A stretch of DNA of 64,000 nucleotides from DASUPK01 sp963843085 (GTDB lineage Bacteria; Actinomycetota; Thermoleophilia; Solirubrobacterales; 70-9). The stretch lies in assembly GCA_963843085.1 (NCBI GenBank), contig CAWJJG010000011.1, forward strand, positions 372,001 through 436,000, read 5' to 3'. This document shows, piece by piece, positions 16,524-24,672 of the stretch (within the stretch, counting starts at the first letter, position 1; the number at the start of each line of letters is the position of its first letter). Below the pieces are notes generated by a model. It ran no database searches and was not told where the DNA came from. It was given only the letters and a program-made list of their open reading frames with translations. Both the position numbers and the translations under genes were made by a program.

Positions 16524-17123
16524 GTGCCAAGCGTGTCGAACGACAAGCAGGTTTCACGCAAGCCCCGCAGGGTGGCGTTGATCGCTGCCGTCGCCCTCGC
16601 GCTCTCAGTGGTCGGATCCCAGACGGCGTTCGCCCAGAGCGGCGGAGTCGGTGCTCCGGGCACCACCACCGATCCGTCGACCACCACGCCCGCCGCCCCC
16701 GGCTCGATGATCTTCCCGGTCGCCGGCCCGCATACCTTCGGCCAGGGCATCGGCGCGCCGCGGAAGGGACACACCCACCAAGGCCAGGACATCATGGCCG
16801 CCTGCGGCACGCCGCTCGTCTCGGTCAGCCGCGCCAAGGTCAAGTGGGTGAGCTTCCAGGGCGCCGCCGGCAACTACGTGGTGATCCGCAACAAGAAGCT
16901 CCACCAGGACTACATGTACGCGCACCTCGCGGCGCGCGCCTCGGTCAGGAAGGGCCAGGTCCTGCAGCCCGGGCAGCAGCTCGGAATCGTCGGGCAGACC
17001 GGCGACGCGACCGCGTGCCACCTTCACTTCGAGCTCTGGCTCGGCAAGTGGTACCGCGGCGGCCATCCGGTCGACCCGATGCCGTACCTGAGGACGTACC
17101 AGGGCTTCGCGGCGAAGCAGTAG
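16524..17123 (+). CDS. Secreted M23 (LytM-like) peptidoglycan endopeptidase
   Basis: 199 residues with a Sec signal peptide (basic KPRR, then hydrophobic IAAVALALSVVG, cleavage near AFA-QS), a short Thr/Pro-rich linker and a compact M23 zinc-peptidase domain. Zinc ligands are in HTHQGQD (H-x3-D) and CHLHFELW (HxH). Two cysteines next to these motifs (AACGTP and ATACHLH) probably pair. Start is GTG 16524 or GTG 16533; AGAGAG upstream suits the latter. Expression is probably set by the c-di-AMP riboswitch just upstream. Confidence 0.88.
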   Translation: MPSVSNDKQVSRKPRRVALIAAVALALSVVGSQTAFAQSGGVGAPGTTTDPSTTTPAAPGSMIFPVAGPHTFGQGIGAPRKGHTHQGQDIMAACGTPLVSVSRAKVKWVSFQGAAGNYVVIRNKKLHQDYMYAHLAARASVRKGQVLQPGQQLGIVGQTGDATACHLHFELWLGKWYRGGHPVDPMPYLRTYQGFAAKQ

Positions 17124-17175
17124 GTCTCACCGCGGTCGGTGCTACAACCGGCACCTTGCCGTGTTCTGAGCAGAG

Positions 17176-17769
17176 ATGACCCTCCGCAGAGCCGCCCTCA
17201 CCACCCTCGCGGTAGCGATCGCCGGCGCGCTCCTCGCCTCGCCCGCCTCGGCGACCCAGCACTACCGCTACCCGCTCCGGGGGCCGCACAACTACGGCGA
17301 CCTCGCCGTCACCGGCTTCGGGGTGAAGCGCTCGAACGGGACGATCCACCTGGGGCAGGACATCATCGCCGACTGCGGGACACCGATCGTCGCGGCCCAC
17401 GACGCGGTGGTGAAGTCGGCCGGCTATTCGGAGGGCTACGGCAACTACGTCGTCCTCGGAGGGAGGGGAACTCGCTTCGACTTCGTCTACGGGCACATGA
17501 AGGGCCGCTCGCGCGTCGGCACCGGCAAGCGGGTGCGTGTGGGCCAGCGCCTGGGCTCGGTCGGCCAGACCGGATCGGACAGCGGCGTCTGCCACCTCCA
17601 TTTCGAGCTCTGGAAGGGCCGCTGGTTCGCGGGCGGCAGCCGTACCGATCCCCTCCCCCACCTGCGCTCCTGGGACAAGTTCTCGGGCGGCCCGCTCCAG
17701 ACCGAACCGAAGCCGCCGCCCGGCGAGTACTCGGCGAGCAAGCGGCTCTTCCACGACCCAGCTGAGTAG
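17176..17769 (+). CDS. Second secreted M23 peptidoglycan endopeptidase
   Basis: 197 residues, clearly paralogous to the preceding gene: signal peptide to ASA-TQ, then YRYPLRGPHNYGD, zinc ligands in IHLGQD and CHLHFELW, and the same cysteine pair (ADCGTP, GVCHLH). The C-terminal ~30 residues are Pro/Lys-rich. Only 52 bases separate it from the first peptidase with no terminator seen, so both probably share the riboswitch-controlled transcript. ATG 17176 has a weak ribosome site. Confidence 0.87.
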   Translation: MTLRRAALTTLAVAIAGALLASPASATQHYRYPLRGPHNYGDLAVTGFGVKRSNGTIHLGQDIIADCGTPIVAAHDAVVKSAGYSEGYGNYVVLGGRGTRFDFVYGHMKGRSRVGTGKRVRVGQRLGSVGQTGSDSGVCHLHFELWKGRWFAGGSRTDPLPHLRSWDKFSGGPLQTEPKPPPGEYSASKRLFHDPAE

Positions 17770-17781
17770 GCTGATCGCGCA

Positions 17782-18162
17782 CTGGCGATCGATCTCGACA
17801 TCGACATCGAGAACACCCCCGGCGCGCTTGCGGACGTGGCCGCGGCGATCAGCGACGCGGGCGTGAACATTGCGGCGGTCACCTGCGTGGGCCCCGCCGA
17901 GCGGGCCGAGCTTCACATCCTGGTCCCTCATGCAGAGGCCGCGAGGCACGCGCTGGCGATCTCCCACCTCGCCGTCACGAGGGAGCGCGAGGTGGTCGTG
18001 GTGGATGCCGAGGACCGCCCCGGCGTCCTCGCAGAGCTCACCCGGAAGATCGCGAAGGCCGGCATCAACCTCGACCTGGTCTACGTCGCCACGCAGAACC
18101 GGATCGTCTTCGGCTCGGATGACCTCCCCGGTCTCCGCGAAGTGCTCGGCCAGACGAGCTGA
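17782..18162 (+). CDS. Tandem ACT-domain protein, apparent CTG start
   Basis: Two ACT regulatory domains in 126 residues: IDLDIDIENTPGALADVAAA (first, residues 3-60) and VVVVDAEDRPGVLAEL (second, 72-120), each with the ligand-binding N/D-x-P-G turn. ACT pairs bind small ligands, usually amino acids; no catalytic domain is present, so it is likely a small sensor. The first canonical start, GTG 17836, would cut away the first beta strand and helix; between the in-frame TAG at 17767 and that GTG the only near-cognate start at the right place is CTG 17782. A -10-like TAGGCT precedes it by nine bases. Confidence 0.72.
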   Translation: MAIDLDIDIENTPGALADVAAAISDAGVNIAAVTCVGPAERAELHILVPHAEAARHALAISHLAVTREREVVVVDAEDRPGVLAELTRKIAKAGINLDLVYVATQNRIVFGSDDLPGLREVLGQTS

Positions 18163-18282
18163 CGGAAAAACGAGCCTACGCAGGGCATCGGTGTTCCGCA
18201 CCGACTCCGATCACGCTGTCAGCGCCGATCTCAGAGCGAGCCTACGAGCCTAAGTTCGGGTTAGAGCGACGAGGGAACTCGC

Positions 18283-19905
18283 ATGAACCATCGAAAGAGC
18301 CGTGCATCCATCGTGTTTCGAAGCCTGCCGGCCGCCTGCCTGCTGGCGGCGGCACTGGCGGCGACGGCTTCGAGCGCGTCCGCCGCGACCTATCACCCGA
18401 CCCGCACCGACGACCCGCCGCCGAGCGGCTGCTCGAAGAAGGACTGCTCGCTGCGCGAGGCCGTGATCGCCGCCAACGGCTCGGGAGGAGGCAAGATCGT
18501 GCTTCGTCCCGGCAAGCGCTACCTGCTGACCCGGAGCGGCGCCGGCGAGGATGGCGCCTTCACCGGTGACCTCGACCTGACCGCCCTGATCACGATCCGG
18601 ACCAAGGGACACGGCCATCCGGCCACGATCGATGCGAACGGGATCGATCGCGTCATCGAGGGCTCTCCGGTCCTCGACCGGGTCATCCTGCGGGACGGAC
18701 ACGCCCCCGCCGTCCCCGGCGACAACGGCAACGGTGGCGCTGTCCTCGGCAGGCCAGTGGTCACCGGCAGCCGCTTCATCAACAACACGGCCGACGGTCG
18801 CGGCGGTGCCATCTACTTCAGCTTAGGGTCGGGTGCGGGGCAGGTCCGCAAGAGCCGCTTCAAGGGCAACAGGGCGGCGAGTGACGGCGGCGCCGTGTAC
18901 TACATCGGGCCGTGCTCGAGCCTCGGGGGCTCCCTGATGTTCTGGAACGATCGCGCGACGCATAACAGCGCGGGCGGAAGCGGCGGCGGGATCTTCAGCT
19001 ACTGCACCGCCTGGCTCAGCCACACCTACCTCGGCGACAACTCGGCGAGGGGCGCCGGCGGGGGTCTCTTCATCCCGGGCTCGGGCATCCCACCGGAGGC
19101 GGTCACCCAGGATCCGAGCCAATGGTGGTCGCGGGTGGTCATGTTCGGCACGACGGTCGCCGGCAACCGCTCCGGTTCATTCGGCGGCGGCGTCGCTCTC
19201 GATGCCGGGTCGCAATCCGCCGAGATCAGCAGCTCGACCATCTCCGGCAACTCCGCGTCGGCAAGCGGAGGAGGAATCGGTATCAACGCCCCGACCGCGA
19301 GGCCCGGAGTGAGTCTGGCCATGGAGAACTCGACGCTCGCCAACAACCGGGCCGGCCGGGACGCGGGCGGAATCGGCACCGTCGATGCGGCGGTGGGCTT
19401 CGGCAGCCACGCGAGCGTCTCGATCAACCACGTGACGATCGCCCGCAACCAGGCGAATACCGCGCTGGAGGCCGGGGCGCAGCGCTACGGACTCGGCGGC
19501 GGGGCCTACGAGGAGGACAAGGACGTCTTCAGCGTCCACAACAGCCTGCTCGCCCTCAACACGGTCGCAATGCCCAGGGGCCCCCAGCCCTCCGACTGCG
19601 CGACCGGGTTCGGAAATCCGTTCCGGTCCCTGGGACACAACCTGATCGGAAATCCCGTCCGCTGCCAGGGCTTCGGCGCCGCCGGCGATCTCTTCGGCGG
19701 GAGACTCAAGCTCGGGAAGCTGGCCAAGAACGGCGGGCACACCAGGACCATCGCCCTCGGGAAGGACTCCAGGGCGATCAACCGTGCGGACGTCGCCGGG
19801 ACGACGTCGGACACCTACGACCAGCGCAACTTCAAGCGATACAAGAAGCCCGACATCGGCTCGTACGAGCGAGGCGGGAAGCCGCGGGGCGCGAAGAAGA
19901 AGTGA
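18283..19905 (+). CDS. Secreted CSLREA-domain right-handed beta-helix protein
   Basis: 540 residues with a Sec signal peptide (to ASAATY). Directly after it, CSKKDCSLREAVIAAN is the CSLREA domain, which precedes beta-helix repeats in many secreted proteins. The body has repeated N-x-A/G-x-x-G-G-G/A units (NTADGRGGAIYF, NSASASGGGIGI, NRAGRDAGGIG), the signature of a pectate-lyase-like right-handed helix. It ends with KPDIGSYERG, the choice-of-anchor Q-type tail. GAGGGAA nine bases before the ATG is the ribosome site. Probably surface or adhesive; enzyme activity cannot be claimed. Confidence 0.88.
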   Translation: MNHRKSRASIVFRSLPAACLLAAALAATASSASAATYHPTRTDDPPPSGCSKKDCSLREAVIAANGSGGGKIVLRPGKRYLLTRSGAGEDGAFTGDLDLTALITIRTKGHGHPATIDANGIDRVIEGSPVLDRVILRDGHAPAVPGDNGNGGAVLGRPVVTGSRFINNTADGRGGAIYFSLGSGAGQVRKSRFKGNRAASDGGAVYYIGPCSSLGGSLMFWNDRATHNSAGGSGGGIFSYCTAWLSHTYLGDNSARGAGGGLFIPGSGIPPEAVTQDPSQWWSRVVMFGTTVAGNRSGSFGGGVALDAGSQSAEISSSTISGNSASASGGGIGINAPTARPGVSLAMENSTLANNRAGRDAGGIGTVDAAVGFGSHASVSINHVTIARNQANTALEAGAQRYGLGGGAYEEDKDVFSVHNSLLALNTVAMPRGPQPSDCATGFGNPFRSLGHNLIGNPVRCQGFGAAGDLFGGRLKLGKLAKNGGHTRTIALGKDSRAINRADVAGTTSDTYDQRNFKRYKKPDIGSYERGGKPRGAKKK

Positions 19906-19954
19906 TCTCGATCGCCTCCGCACCCTACGCGGCCAACCGCGCGCCGCGTCGGGG

Positions 19955-20227
19955 CTAGGCCTCGTACTTCCCCGAGAGCTCCGCGAACTGTGGCGTGCCC
20001 TTATGGCCGGCCTCCTGCAGGATCGGCGGGACCTCCGGGTCAGAGACAAACGCCTTGAAGCCATCCTCGTCCCAGTCGAAGATCGCCCATGCCCGGTTTT
20101 CCTCGTTCGGATCCCGATAGACGGTCGAGCCCTTGGACCCGTGCTCCTTGCGCTTCTCAGCGCCCTTGGTGGAGAAGATCTCCACGAACTGGTCGAAATC
20201 CTCAACCTGAGTCGTAAGCAGAATCAA
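19955..20227 (-). CDS. Small conserved protein, ABM-like fold suspected
   Basis: 90 residues from TTG 20227, chosen because GAGGAGG lies six bases upstream; the longer frame to 20260 would bury this site. The sequence (ILLTTQVEDFDQFVEIF, EHGSKGSTVYRDPNEENRAW, then a helix and PPILQEAGH) looks like a small ferredoxin-like dimeric alpha/beta barrel as in antibiotic-biosynthesis monooxygenase-like proteins, but I cannot name a family. No signal peptide; cytosolic. Confidence 0.65.
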   Translation of the reverse strand: MILLTTQVEDFDQFVEIFSTKGAEKRKEHGSKGSTVYRDPNEENRAWAIFDWDEDGFKAFVSDPEVPPILQEAGHKGTPQFAELSGKYEA

Positions 20228-20343
20228 CTTGAACCTCCTCGGGAAGCGTCGCGCTTCCACATCGCCCCCCGTCTCGAACTCGGGGCAGTTCGTGCCCTCG
20301 AGCCGATCCCACCCTATCCGCCCGGCGGTGCGGCGTCTACGGC

Positions 20344-20730
20344 CTAATCCGAGACGCCAGCGGCGTCGAGGGCTTCCTCCCTGTTGCGGAACGTCTGCTC
20401 TCGCAGGATCAGCCCGTCCCTCATCGTGTGGACGAAGGCGAACTGGTCATCCAGGGAGATCTTGCTGACCGGCCCGGCGCCACCGCTCTGAACGACCGTG
20501 ACCACCTTGTCGCCCGCGTCGATCATCTCGACCGGTTCGACCGTATAGCCGGACTGATTGGCCAGGTTCTCCTGGTGGATGCGGCGGATGGCCTCCTTGC
20601 CGTGATGGGTGCCCAGCAGCAGCGTCTCGAAGACCGCGTCCTCGTCATACAGGTCAACCAGGGCATCGAGGTCGCCGCGGCCGAGCGCGGCGAATCCGGC
20701 CCTGATCGCCTTGACGTTCTCCTCCGACAT
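20344..20730 (-). CDS. SnoaL-like (NTF2 fold) protein
   Basis: 128 residues with the SnoaL/NTF2-like pattern: MSEENVKAIRAGFAALGRGD, LVDLYDEDAVFE, HHGKEAIRRIHQEN, and a closing VHTMRDGLILREQTFRNREEAL. Members are polyketide cyclases, isomerases or proteins without known activity; nothing here points to a substrate. It is 15 bases downstream of guaA on the same strand but biochemically unrelated. Confidence 0.8.
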   Translation of the reverse strand: MSEENVKAIRAGFAALGRGDLDALVDLYDEDAVFETLLLGTHHGKEAIRRIHQENLANQSGYTVEPVEMIDAGDKVVTVVQSGGAGPVSKISLDDQFAFVHTMRDGLILREQTFRNREEALDAAGVSD

Positions 20731-20745
20731 TCCTCGCCGGTGCGG

Positions 20746-22455
20746 CTACTCCCACTCGATGGTGCCGGGCGGCTTCGAGGTGAGGTCCAAGGTCACTCGG
20801 TTGACTCCCCGGACCTCGTTGATGATCCGGTTCGAGACCCGCTCCAGCAGGTCGTACGGCAGGCGGGCCCAGTCGGCGGTCATCGCGTCGTCCGAGGTGA
20901 CGGCGCGGATCACGATCGGGTGCGCGTAGGAGCGCTCGTCGCCCTGGACGCCGACCGAGCGGACGACGGGCAGCACACAGAAGGACTGCCAGAGCTCGCG
21001 GTACAACCCGGCGGCGCGGATCTCCTCCTGGAGGATCGCGTCCGCCTCGCGAACGATCTCGAGGCGCTCGCGGGTGACCTCGCCACCGACGACGCGGATC
21101 GCGAGGCCGGGGCCCGGGAAGGGCTGGCGCCAGACGAAGCGCTCCGGAAGCCCGATCTCGGCGGCGACCGCGCGGACCTCGTCCTTGAAGAGCATCCGCA
21201 GCGGCTCGACCAACTCCATCTCCATGTCCTCGGGAAGTCCGCCGACGTTGTGGTGGGACTTGATCGTCGCGGCGGCCCGGCCGTCGCCGCCCGACTCGAT
21301 CACGTCGGAGTAGAGCGTGCCCTGGACGAGGAAGCGCGCGTCCTCGACCTTGTTCGACTCCTCCTCGAAGACGCGGATGAACTCCTCGCCGATGATCTTG
21401 CGCTTCGTCTCTGGGTCGTCGACCCCGGCGAGGCGGCCGAGGAAACGGTCGGCCGCGTCGACGTGGACGAGCTGGATACCGTGCTCCCCGCGGAAGGCGG
21501 ACACGACCTGCTGGGCCTCGTCCTTGCGCATCATCCCGTGGTCGACGAAGACGCAGGTCAGGCGATCGCCGATCGCGCGGTGGACGAGCAGCGCGGCGGT
21601 GGCCGAGTCGACCCCGCCGGAGAGCCCGCAGATCGCGCGGGCGTCGCCGACCTGGGCCTGGATCGCGGAGACCTGTTCCTCGATCACGGAGGCGGGAGAC
21701 CACCTCTCCTTGGCGCCGACGATGTCGCGGAGGAAGCGGGTGAGGATCTCGGTGCCGTACGGCGTGTGGACGACCTCGGGGTGGAACTGGATCCCGTAGA
21801 GGGCCTTTTCGGTTGACTCGAAGGCGGCGACCGGGGACTCGGTGCTCGAGGCGAGCGCGTCGAACCCGGGAGGCGGCTCGAAGACGGTGTCGCGGTGGCT
21901 CATCCAGCACTGCTGCTCGGCCGGCGTTCCCTCGAGCAGGGTGCCGCCCCCGTCGCGGAGGGTGAGCTGGCTGCGTCCGAACTCGCCCGCCGGGGCTTGC
22001 TCCACTCGCCCCCCGAGCTCGTGGACCATCAGCTGCATTCCGTAACAGATGCCCAGCACCGGGATGCCGAGGTCGAGCAGCTCCTTGCGCAGGGCGGGAG
22101 CCCCTTCGGCGTAGACGGAGGCGGGCCCGCCGGAGAGCACCAGGCCCTTAGGCCCCCGCTCCTTGATCCGCTCGAGCGGCGTGTCGTGCGGCAGCAGCTC
22201 GCTGAAGACGCCGCACTCGCGGATCCGGCGGGCGATCAGCTGAGAGTACTGGCCACCGAAGTCGAGGACGAGGACCTCCTCCAGCGCTGTGGCCGCGGGT
22301 CCTGTCGCCGCAGGACCCTGCCACGGACGCTCAGTAATCGCGTCCGCGGGCCCCTCCTGCGGCACCACCCGCGGGTCAGCGTCAGGCATGCTCCGCTCAG
22401 GCACATGGATCCGCACGGCGTCGTCCTCCGTCGAGGGCGCCGTGGGGTCAGTCAT
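20746..22455 (-). CDS. guaA: GMP synthase (glutamine-hydrolysing)
   Basis: Converts XMP to GMP. After an unusual ~58-residue acidic/Pro-rich N-terminal leader, the class-I amidotransferase domain begins at VLVLDFGGQYSQLIARR; the nucleophile is in GICYGMQLM and the catalytic His/Glu in IQFHPEVVHTP. The ATP pyrophosphatase loop is GLSGGVDSATAALL, and the dimerisation domain ends GVNRVTLDLTSKPPGTIEWE. ATG 22455 overlaps the guaB3 stop by eight bases; an internal ATG at 22389 would shorten but not remove the leader. Forms a purine operon with guaB3. Confidence 0.95.
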   Translation of the reverse strand: MTDPTAPSTEDDAVRIHVPERSMPDADPRVVPQEGPADAITERPWQGPAATGPAATALEEVLVLDFGGQYSQLIARRIRECGVFSELLPHDTPLERIKERGPKGLVLSGGPASVYAEGAPALRKELLDLGIPVLGICYGMQLMVHELGGRVEQAPAGEFGRSQLTLRDGGGTLLEGTPAEQQCWMSHRDTVFEPPPGFDALASSTESPVAAFESTEKALYGIQFHPEVVHTPYGTEILTRFLRDIVGAKERWSPASVIEEQVSAIQAQVGDARAICGLSGGVDSATAALLVHRAIGDRLTCVFVDHGMMRKDEAQQVVSAFRGEHGIQLVHVDAADRFLGRLAGVDDPETKRKIIGEEFIRVFEEESNKVEDARFLVQGTLYSDVIESGGDGRAAATIKSHHNVGGLPEDMEMELVEPLRMLFKDEVRAVAAEIGLPERFVWRQPFPGPGLAIRVVGGEVTRERLEIVREADAILQEEIRAAGLYRELWQSFCVLPVVRSVGVQGDERSYAHPIVIRAVTSDDAMTADWARLPYDLLERVSNRIINEVRGVNRVTLDLTSKPPGTIEWE

Positions 22456-23653
22456 CCGAGACTGCCACCGCCGCTGCGACCGTGGCCCGTCCATTCGAGC
22501 CCATGCCGACCGACTGCTCGCGCTGGAGCTGCTTGCCCTCGGACATCAGAGCCGGCGCGACCATCACCTCGGCGCGGTGGAACTCGGGGATGTCGGCGTA
22601 GCCGGTGGTCGCCATCGAGGTCCGCAGCGCGCCCATCAGGTTGAAAGTGCCGTCGTTCTCCTGGGCGGGGCCCATGAGGATCTCCTCGAGCGTGCCGTCC
22701 TGGTGGGTCGTGACGCGTGCGCCGCGCGGCAGCGAGGGATGGAAGGTCGCCATGCCCCAGTGGAAGCCCTTGCCGGGCGCCTCCTTGGCGCGGGCCAGCG
22801 GCGAGCCGATCATCACTGCGTCGGCTCCCACGGCGATCGCCTTGGAGATGTCTCCGCCGGTGCGCATGCCGCCATCGGCGATCACGTTGCAGTAGTTGCC
22901 CGTCTCCATCATGTGCTGCCCGCGGGCGGCGGCCACGTCGGCGATCGCGGTGGCCTGCGGCACGCCGATCCCGAGGACGCCGCGGGTGGTGCAGGCGGCG
23001 CCGGGGCCGACGCCGACCAGGACGCCGACGGCGCCGGTCCGCATCAGGTGGAGGCCGGTGTTGTAGGAGGCGCAGCCGCCGACGACGCAGGGCACGTCGA
23101 GGTCGGCGATGAACTGCTTCAGGTTGAGCGGCTCGGTCTGGGTCGAGACGTGCTCTGCCGAGATCACGGTGCCCTGGATGACGAGGATGTCGAGGCCGGC
23201 CTCGAGGGCCGTCTCGTAGTAGGAGTCGACCTTCTGCGGAGTGAGCGAGCCGCAGGCGACCGCGCCGGCGGCCTTGATCTCCTCGACGCGCTTGGCGATC
23301 AGCTCGGCCTTGACGGGCTCCGCGTAGATCTCCTGCATGATCCGCGTGGCGACCGGCTTGGGCGCCGCGGCGATCTCGTCGAGCTTCTCGTCCGCGTCCT
23401 CGTAGCGGGACCAGATGCCCTCCAGGTTGAGGACGCCGAGCCCACCGAGCCGGCCGATCAGGCCGGCCGTCTTCGGACTGACGACGCCGTCCATCGCGGA
23501 GGCGAGCAGCGGCAACTCGAAGCGGTACGGACCGAGGGTCCAGGTGATGTCGATGTCGTCGGGGTCGCGCGTCCTCCGTGAGGGGACGATCGCGATGTCA
23601 TCGAAGCCGTATGCCCTGCGGCCCTTCTTGCCGCGGCCGATCTCTACTTCCAT
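22448..23653 (-). CDS. guaB3: GuaB3 family IMP dehydrogenase-related protein
   Basis: 401-residue TIM-barrel purine oxidoreductase without CBS domains. YGFDDIAIVPSRRTRDP at the start and GPGAACTTRGVLGIG, holding the catalytic cysteine, are diagnostic of the GuaB3 branch; IADGGMRTGGDISKAIAVGADAV binds phosphate. Family members are annotated as IMP dehydrogenase-like; a cyanobacterial GuaB3 has been reported to act as GMP reductase, so the direction here is open. Start ATG 23653 lies exactly six bases after a TAGGAT -10 box, a leaderless-type start. guaA follows with an eight-base overlap. Confidence 0.9.
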   Translation of the reverse strand: MEVEIGRGKKGRRAYGFDDIAIVPSRRTRDPDDIDITWTLGPYRFELPLLASAMDGVVSPKTAGLIGRLGGLGVLNLEGIWSRYEDADEKLDEIAAAPKPVATRIMQEIYAEPVKAELIAKRVEEIKAAGAVACGSLTPQKVDSYYETALEAGLDILVIQGTVISAEHVSTQTEPLNLKQFIADLDVPCVVGGCASYNTGLHLMRTGAVGVLVGVGPGAACTTRGVLGIGVPQATAIADVAAARGQHMMETGNYCNVIADGGMRTGGDISKAIAVGADAVMIGSPLARAKEAPGKGFHWGMATFHPSLPRGARVTTHQDGTLEEILMGPAQENDGTFNLMGALRTSMATTGYADIPEFHRAEVMVAPALMSEGKQLQREQSVGMGSNGRATVAAAVAVSDD

Positions 23654-23659
23654 TCACTG

Positions 23660-23665
23660 ATCCTA
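23660..23665 (-). promoter_or_regulatory. -10 box for leaderless guaB3 transcription
   Basis: TAGGAT on the minus strand, then exactly six bases (CAGTGA) and the guaB3 ATG. TANNNT-N6-ATG is the usual layout of actinobacterial leaderless promoters. It lies between the upstream intrinsic terminator (23682-23702) and guaB3, which explains how guaB3 can be read despite that terminator. Confidence 0.55.
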
Positions 23666-23681
23666 GGTTCGTTCGCGGACG

Positions 23682-23749
23682 AAAAAACCCCGCGTCGCGG
23701 GGCCGGAATTGCGGTGCCAGCGGCGTTTTGGAGGTCACACACCAACGCC
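23682..23749 (-). ncRNA. Candidate small RNA with own promoter and terminator
   Basis: Minus strand: a -10 TATCCT at 23761-23756 with a -35-like CTGGAC 16 bases upstream would start an RNA near 23749. The RNA would hold a stem GGCGTT/AACGCC and end in a textbook intrinsic terminator, CCCCGCG-A-CGCGGGG followed by six T's (23702-23682). The next gene, guaB3, has its own -10 box beyond the terminator, so this looks like an independent ~68-nt transcript rather than, or as well as, an attenuator. No known RNA family recognised. Confidence 0.45.
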
Positions 23750-23832
23750 CGACTGAGGATAACAGCGGTAAACCCTCGTCCAGTCGCGCCGAGGCCGCCG
23801 TAGAATCTGATCCCCCAAGGAGGAGGAAAAAC

Positions 23833-24672
23833 ATGGAACACGAGGGGAGGATTCGCCGGAGCTGGCGGCTCACGAAGACCGCCTGGGGCCTGGTCAGACA
23901 GGACCGCGCGATGGTGGCGCTGGCGTTGCTGAGCATGACGTCGGCGCTGATCTGGCTGGGAGTCTTCACGCTGATCGGCGGCTACTCCGAGGACGGCACC
24001 GGCCAGGGCAAGGTGCTCCTGGCGATCCTGATCGCCCTCTACCCCTCCACCTTCCTCAGCGTCTTCTTCAACGTCGCCCTGGCGAGCGCCGCGAACGCCG
24101 CACTCGACGGCCGGCACCTCAGCTTCGGCGAGGCCATCGGCGAGTCCCGTAAGCGCGTCGGCAAGATCGCCCTCTGGTCGCTGCTCGCGGCCGGCGTCGG
24201 CGCCCTGCTCGCCGAGCTCTCGTCACGCCTGCCTGGCGGCGGCCGCATCGCCGCTGCTCTGGTGGGGGCGGCGTGGGGCCTCGCGACGCTGTTCGTCGTC
24301 CCGATCCTTGCCATCCAGTCGCCCACGCCCGGACCGGTCACCGCCCTCAAGGAATCCGTGCGCGTGATCCGCAAGCGCTGGGGCGAGAGCATCAGCGGCT
24401 CGATCACGATCTCGGCCTGGACGGTCCTGATCGCGATCCCCGCGGCCCTGCTTCTGGGAATCGGCTTCGCCGTCATCGGCGGAGGCTCCGCGACGATGGG
24501 TGCCGCGCTGGTCGCCGTCGGCGGCCTGCTCCTCTTCGCGGTGATGGCGATCTCGGCGGCGGTGCAGCAGGTGTTCAGCCTCTGCCTCTACGAGTACGCC
24601 ACTGAGGGCACAGTCCGCCAGTTCGACGAGCGGGACCTGGCCCACCCGCCGATCGGGCGGCGGAGCCGCTAG
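23833..24672 (+). CDS. Polytopic membrane protein (DUF6159-like)
   Basis: 279 residues with about six hydrophobic segments (near residues 25-50, 65-90, 120-145, 148-170, 195-225, 230-255) and a short cytoplasmic tail. The order RRSWRLTKTAWGLVRQDR then membrane helices matches uncharacterised DUF6159 proteins of high-GC Gram-positives. AAGGAGGAGG eight bases before ATG 23833 is a strong ribosome site. It is divergent from guaB3 and convergent with fruK, whose stop shares its last four bases (CTAG). Confidence 0.78.
   Translation: MEHEGRIRRSWRLTKTAWGLVRQDRAMVALALLSMTSALIWLGVFTLIGGYSEDGTGQGKVLLAILIALYPSTFLSVFFNVALASAANAALDGRHLSFGEAIGESRKRVGKIALWSLLAAGVGALLAELSSRLPGGGRIAAALVGAAWGLATLFVVPILAIQSPTPGPVTALKESVRVIRKRWGESISGSITISAWTVLIAIPAALLLGIGFAVIGGGSATMGAALVAVGGLLLFAVMAISAAVQQVFSLCLYEYATEGTVRQFDERDLAHPPIGRRSR

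Noticed and set aside
18168..18255. GAGCCTACG repeats as an operator before the CSLREA gene
   Set aside because: Only two imperfectly placed copies about 68 bases apart, without dyad or phasing; too weak to claim.
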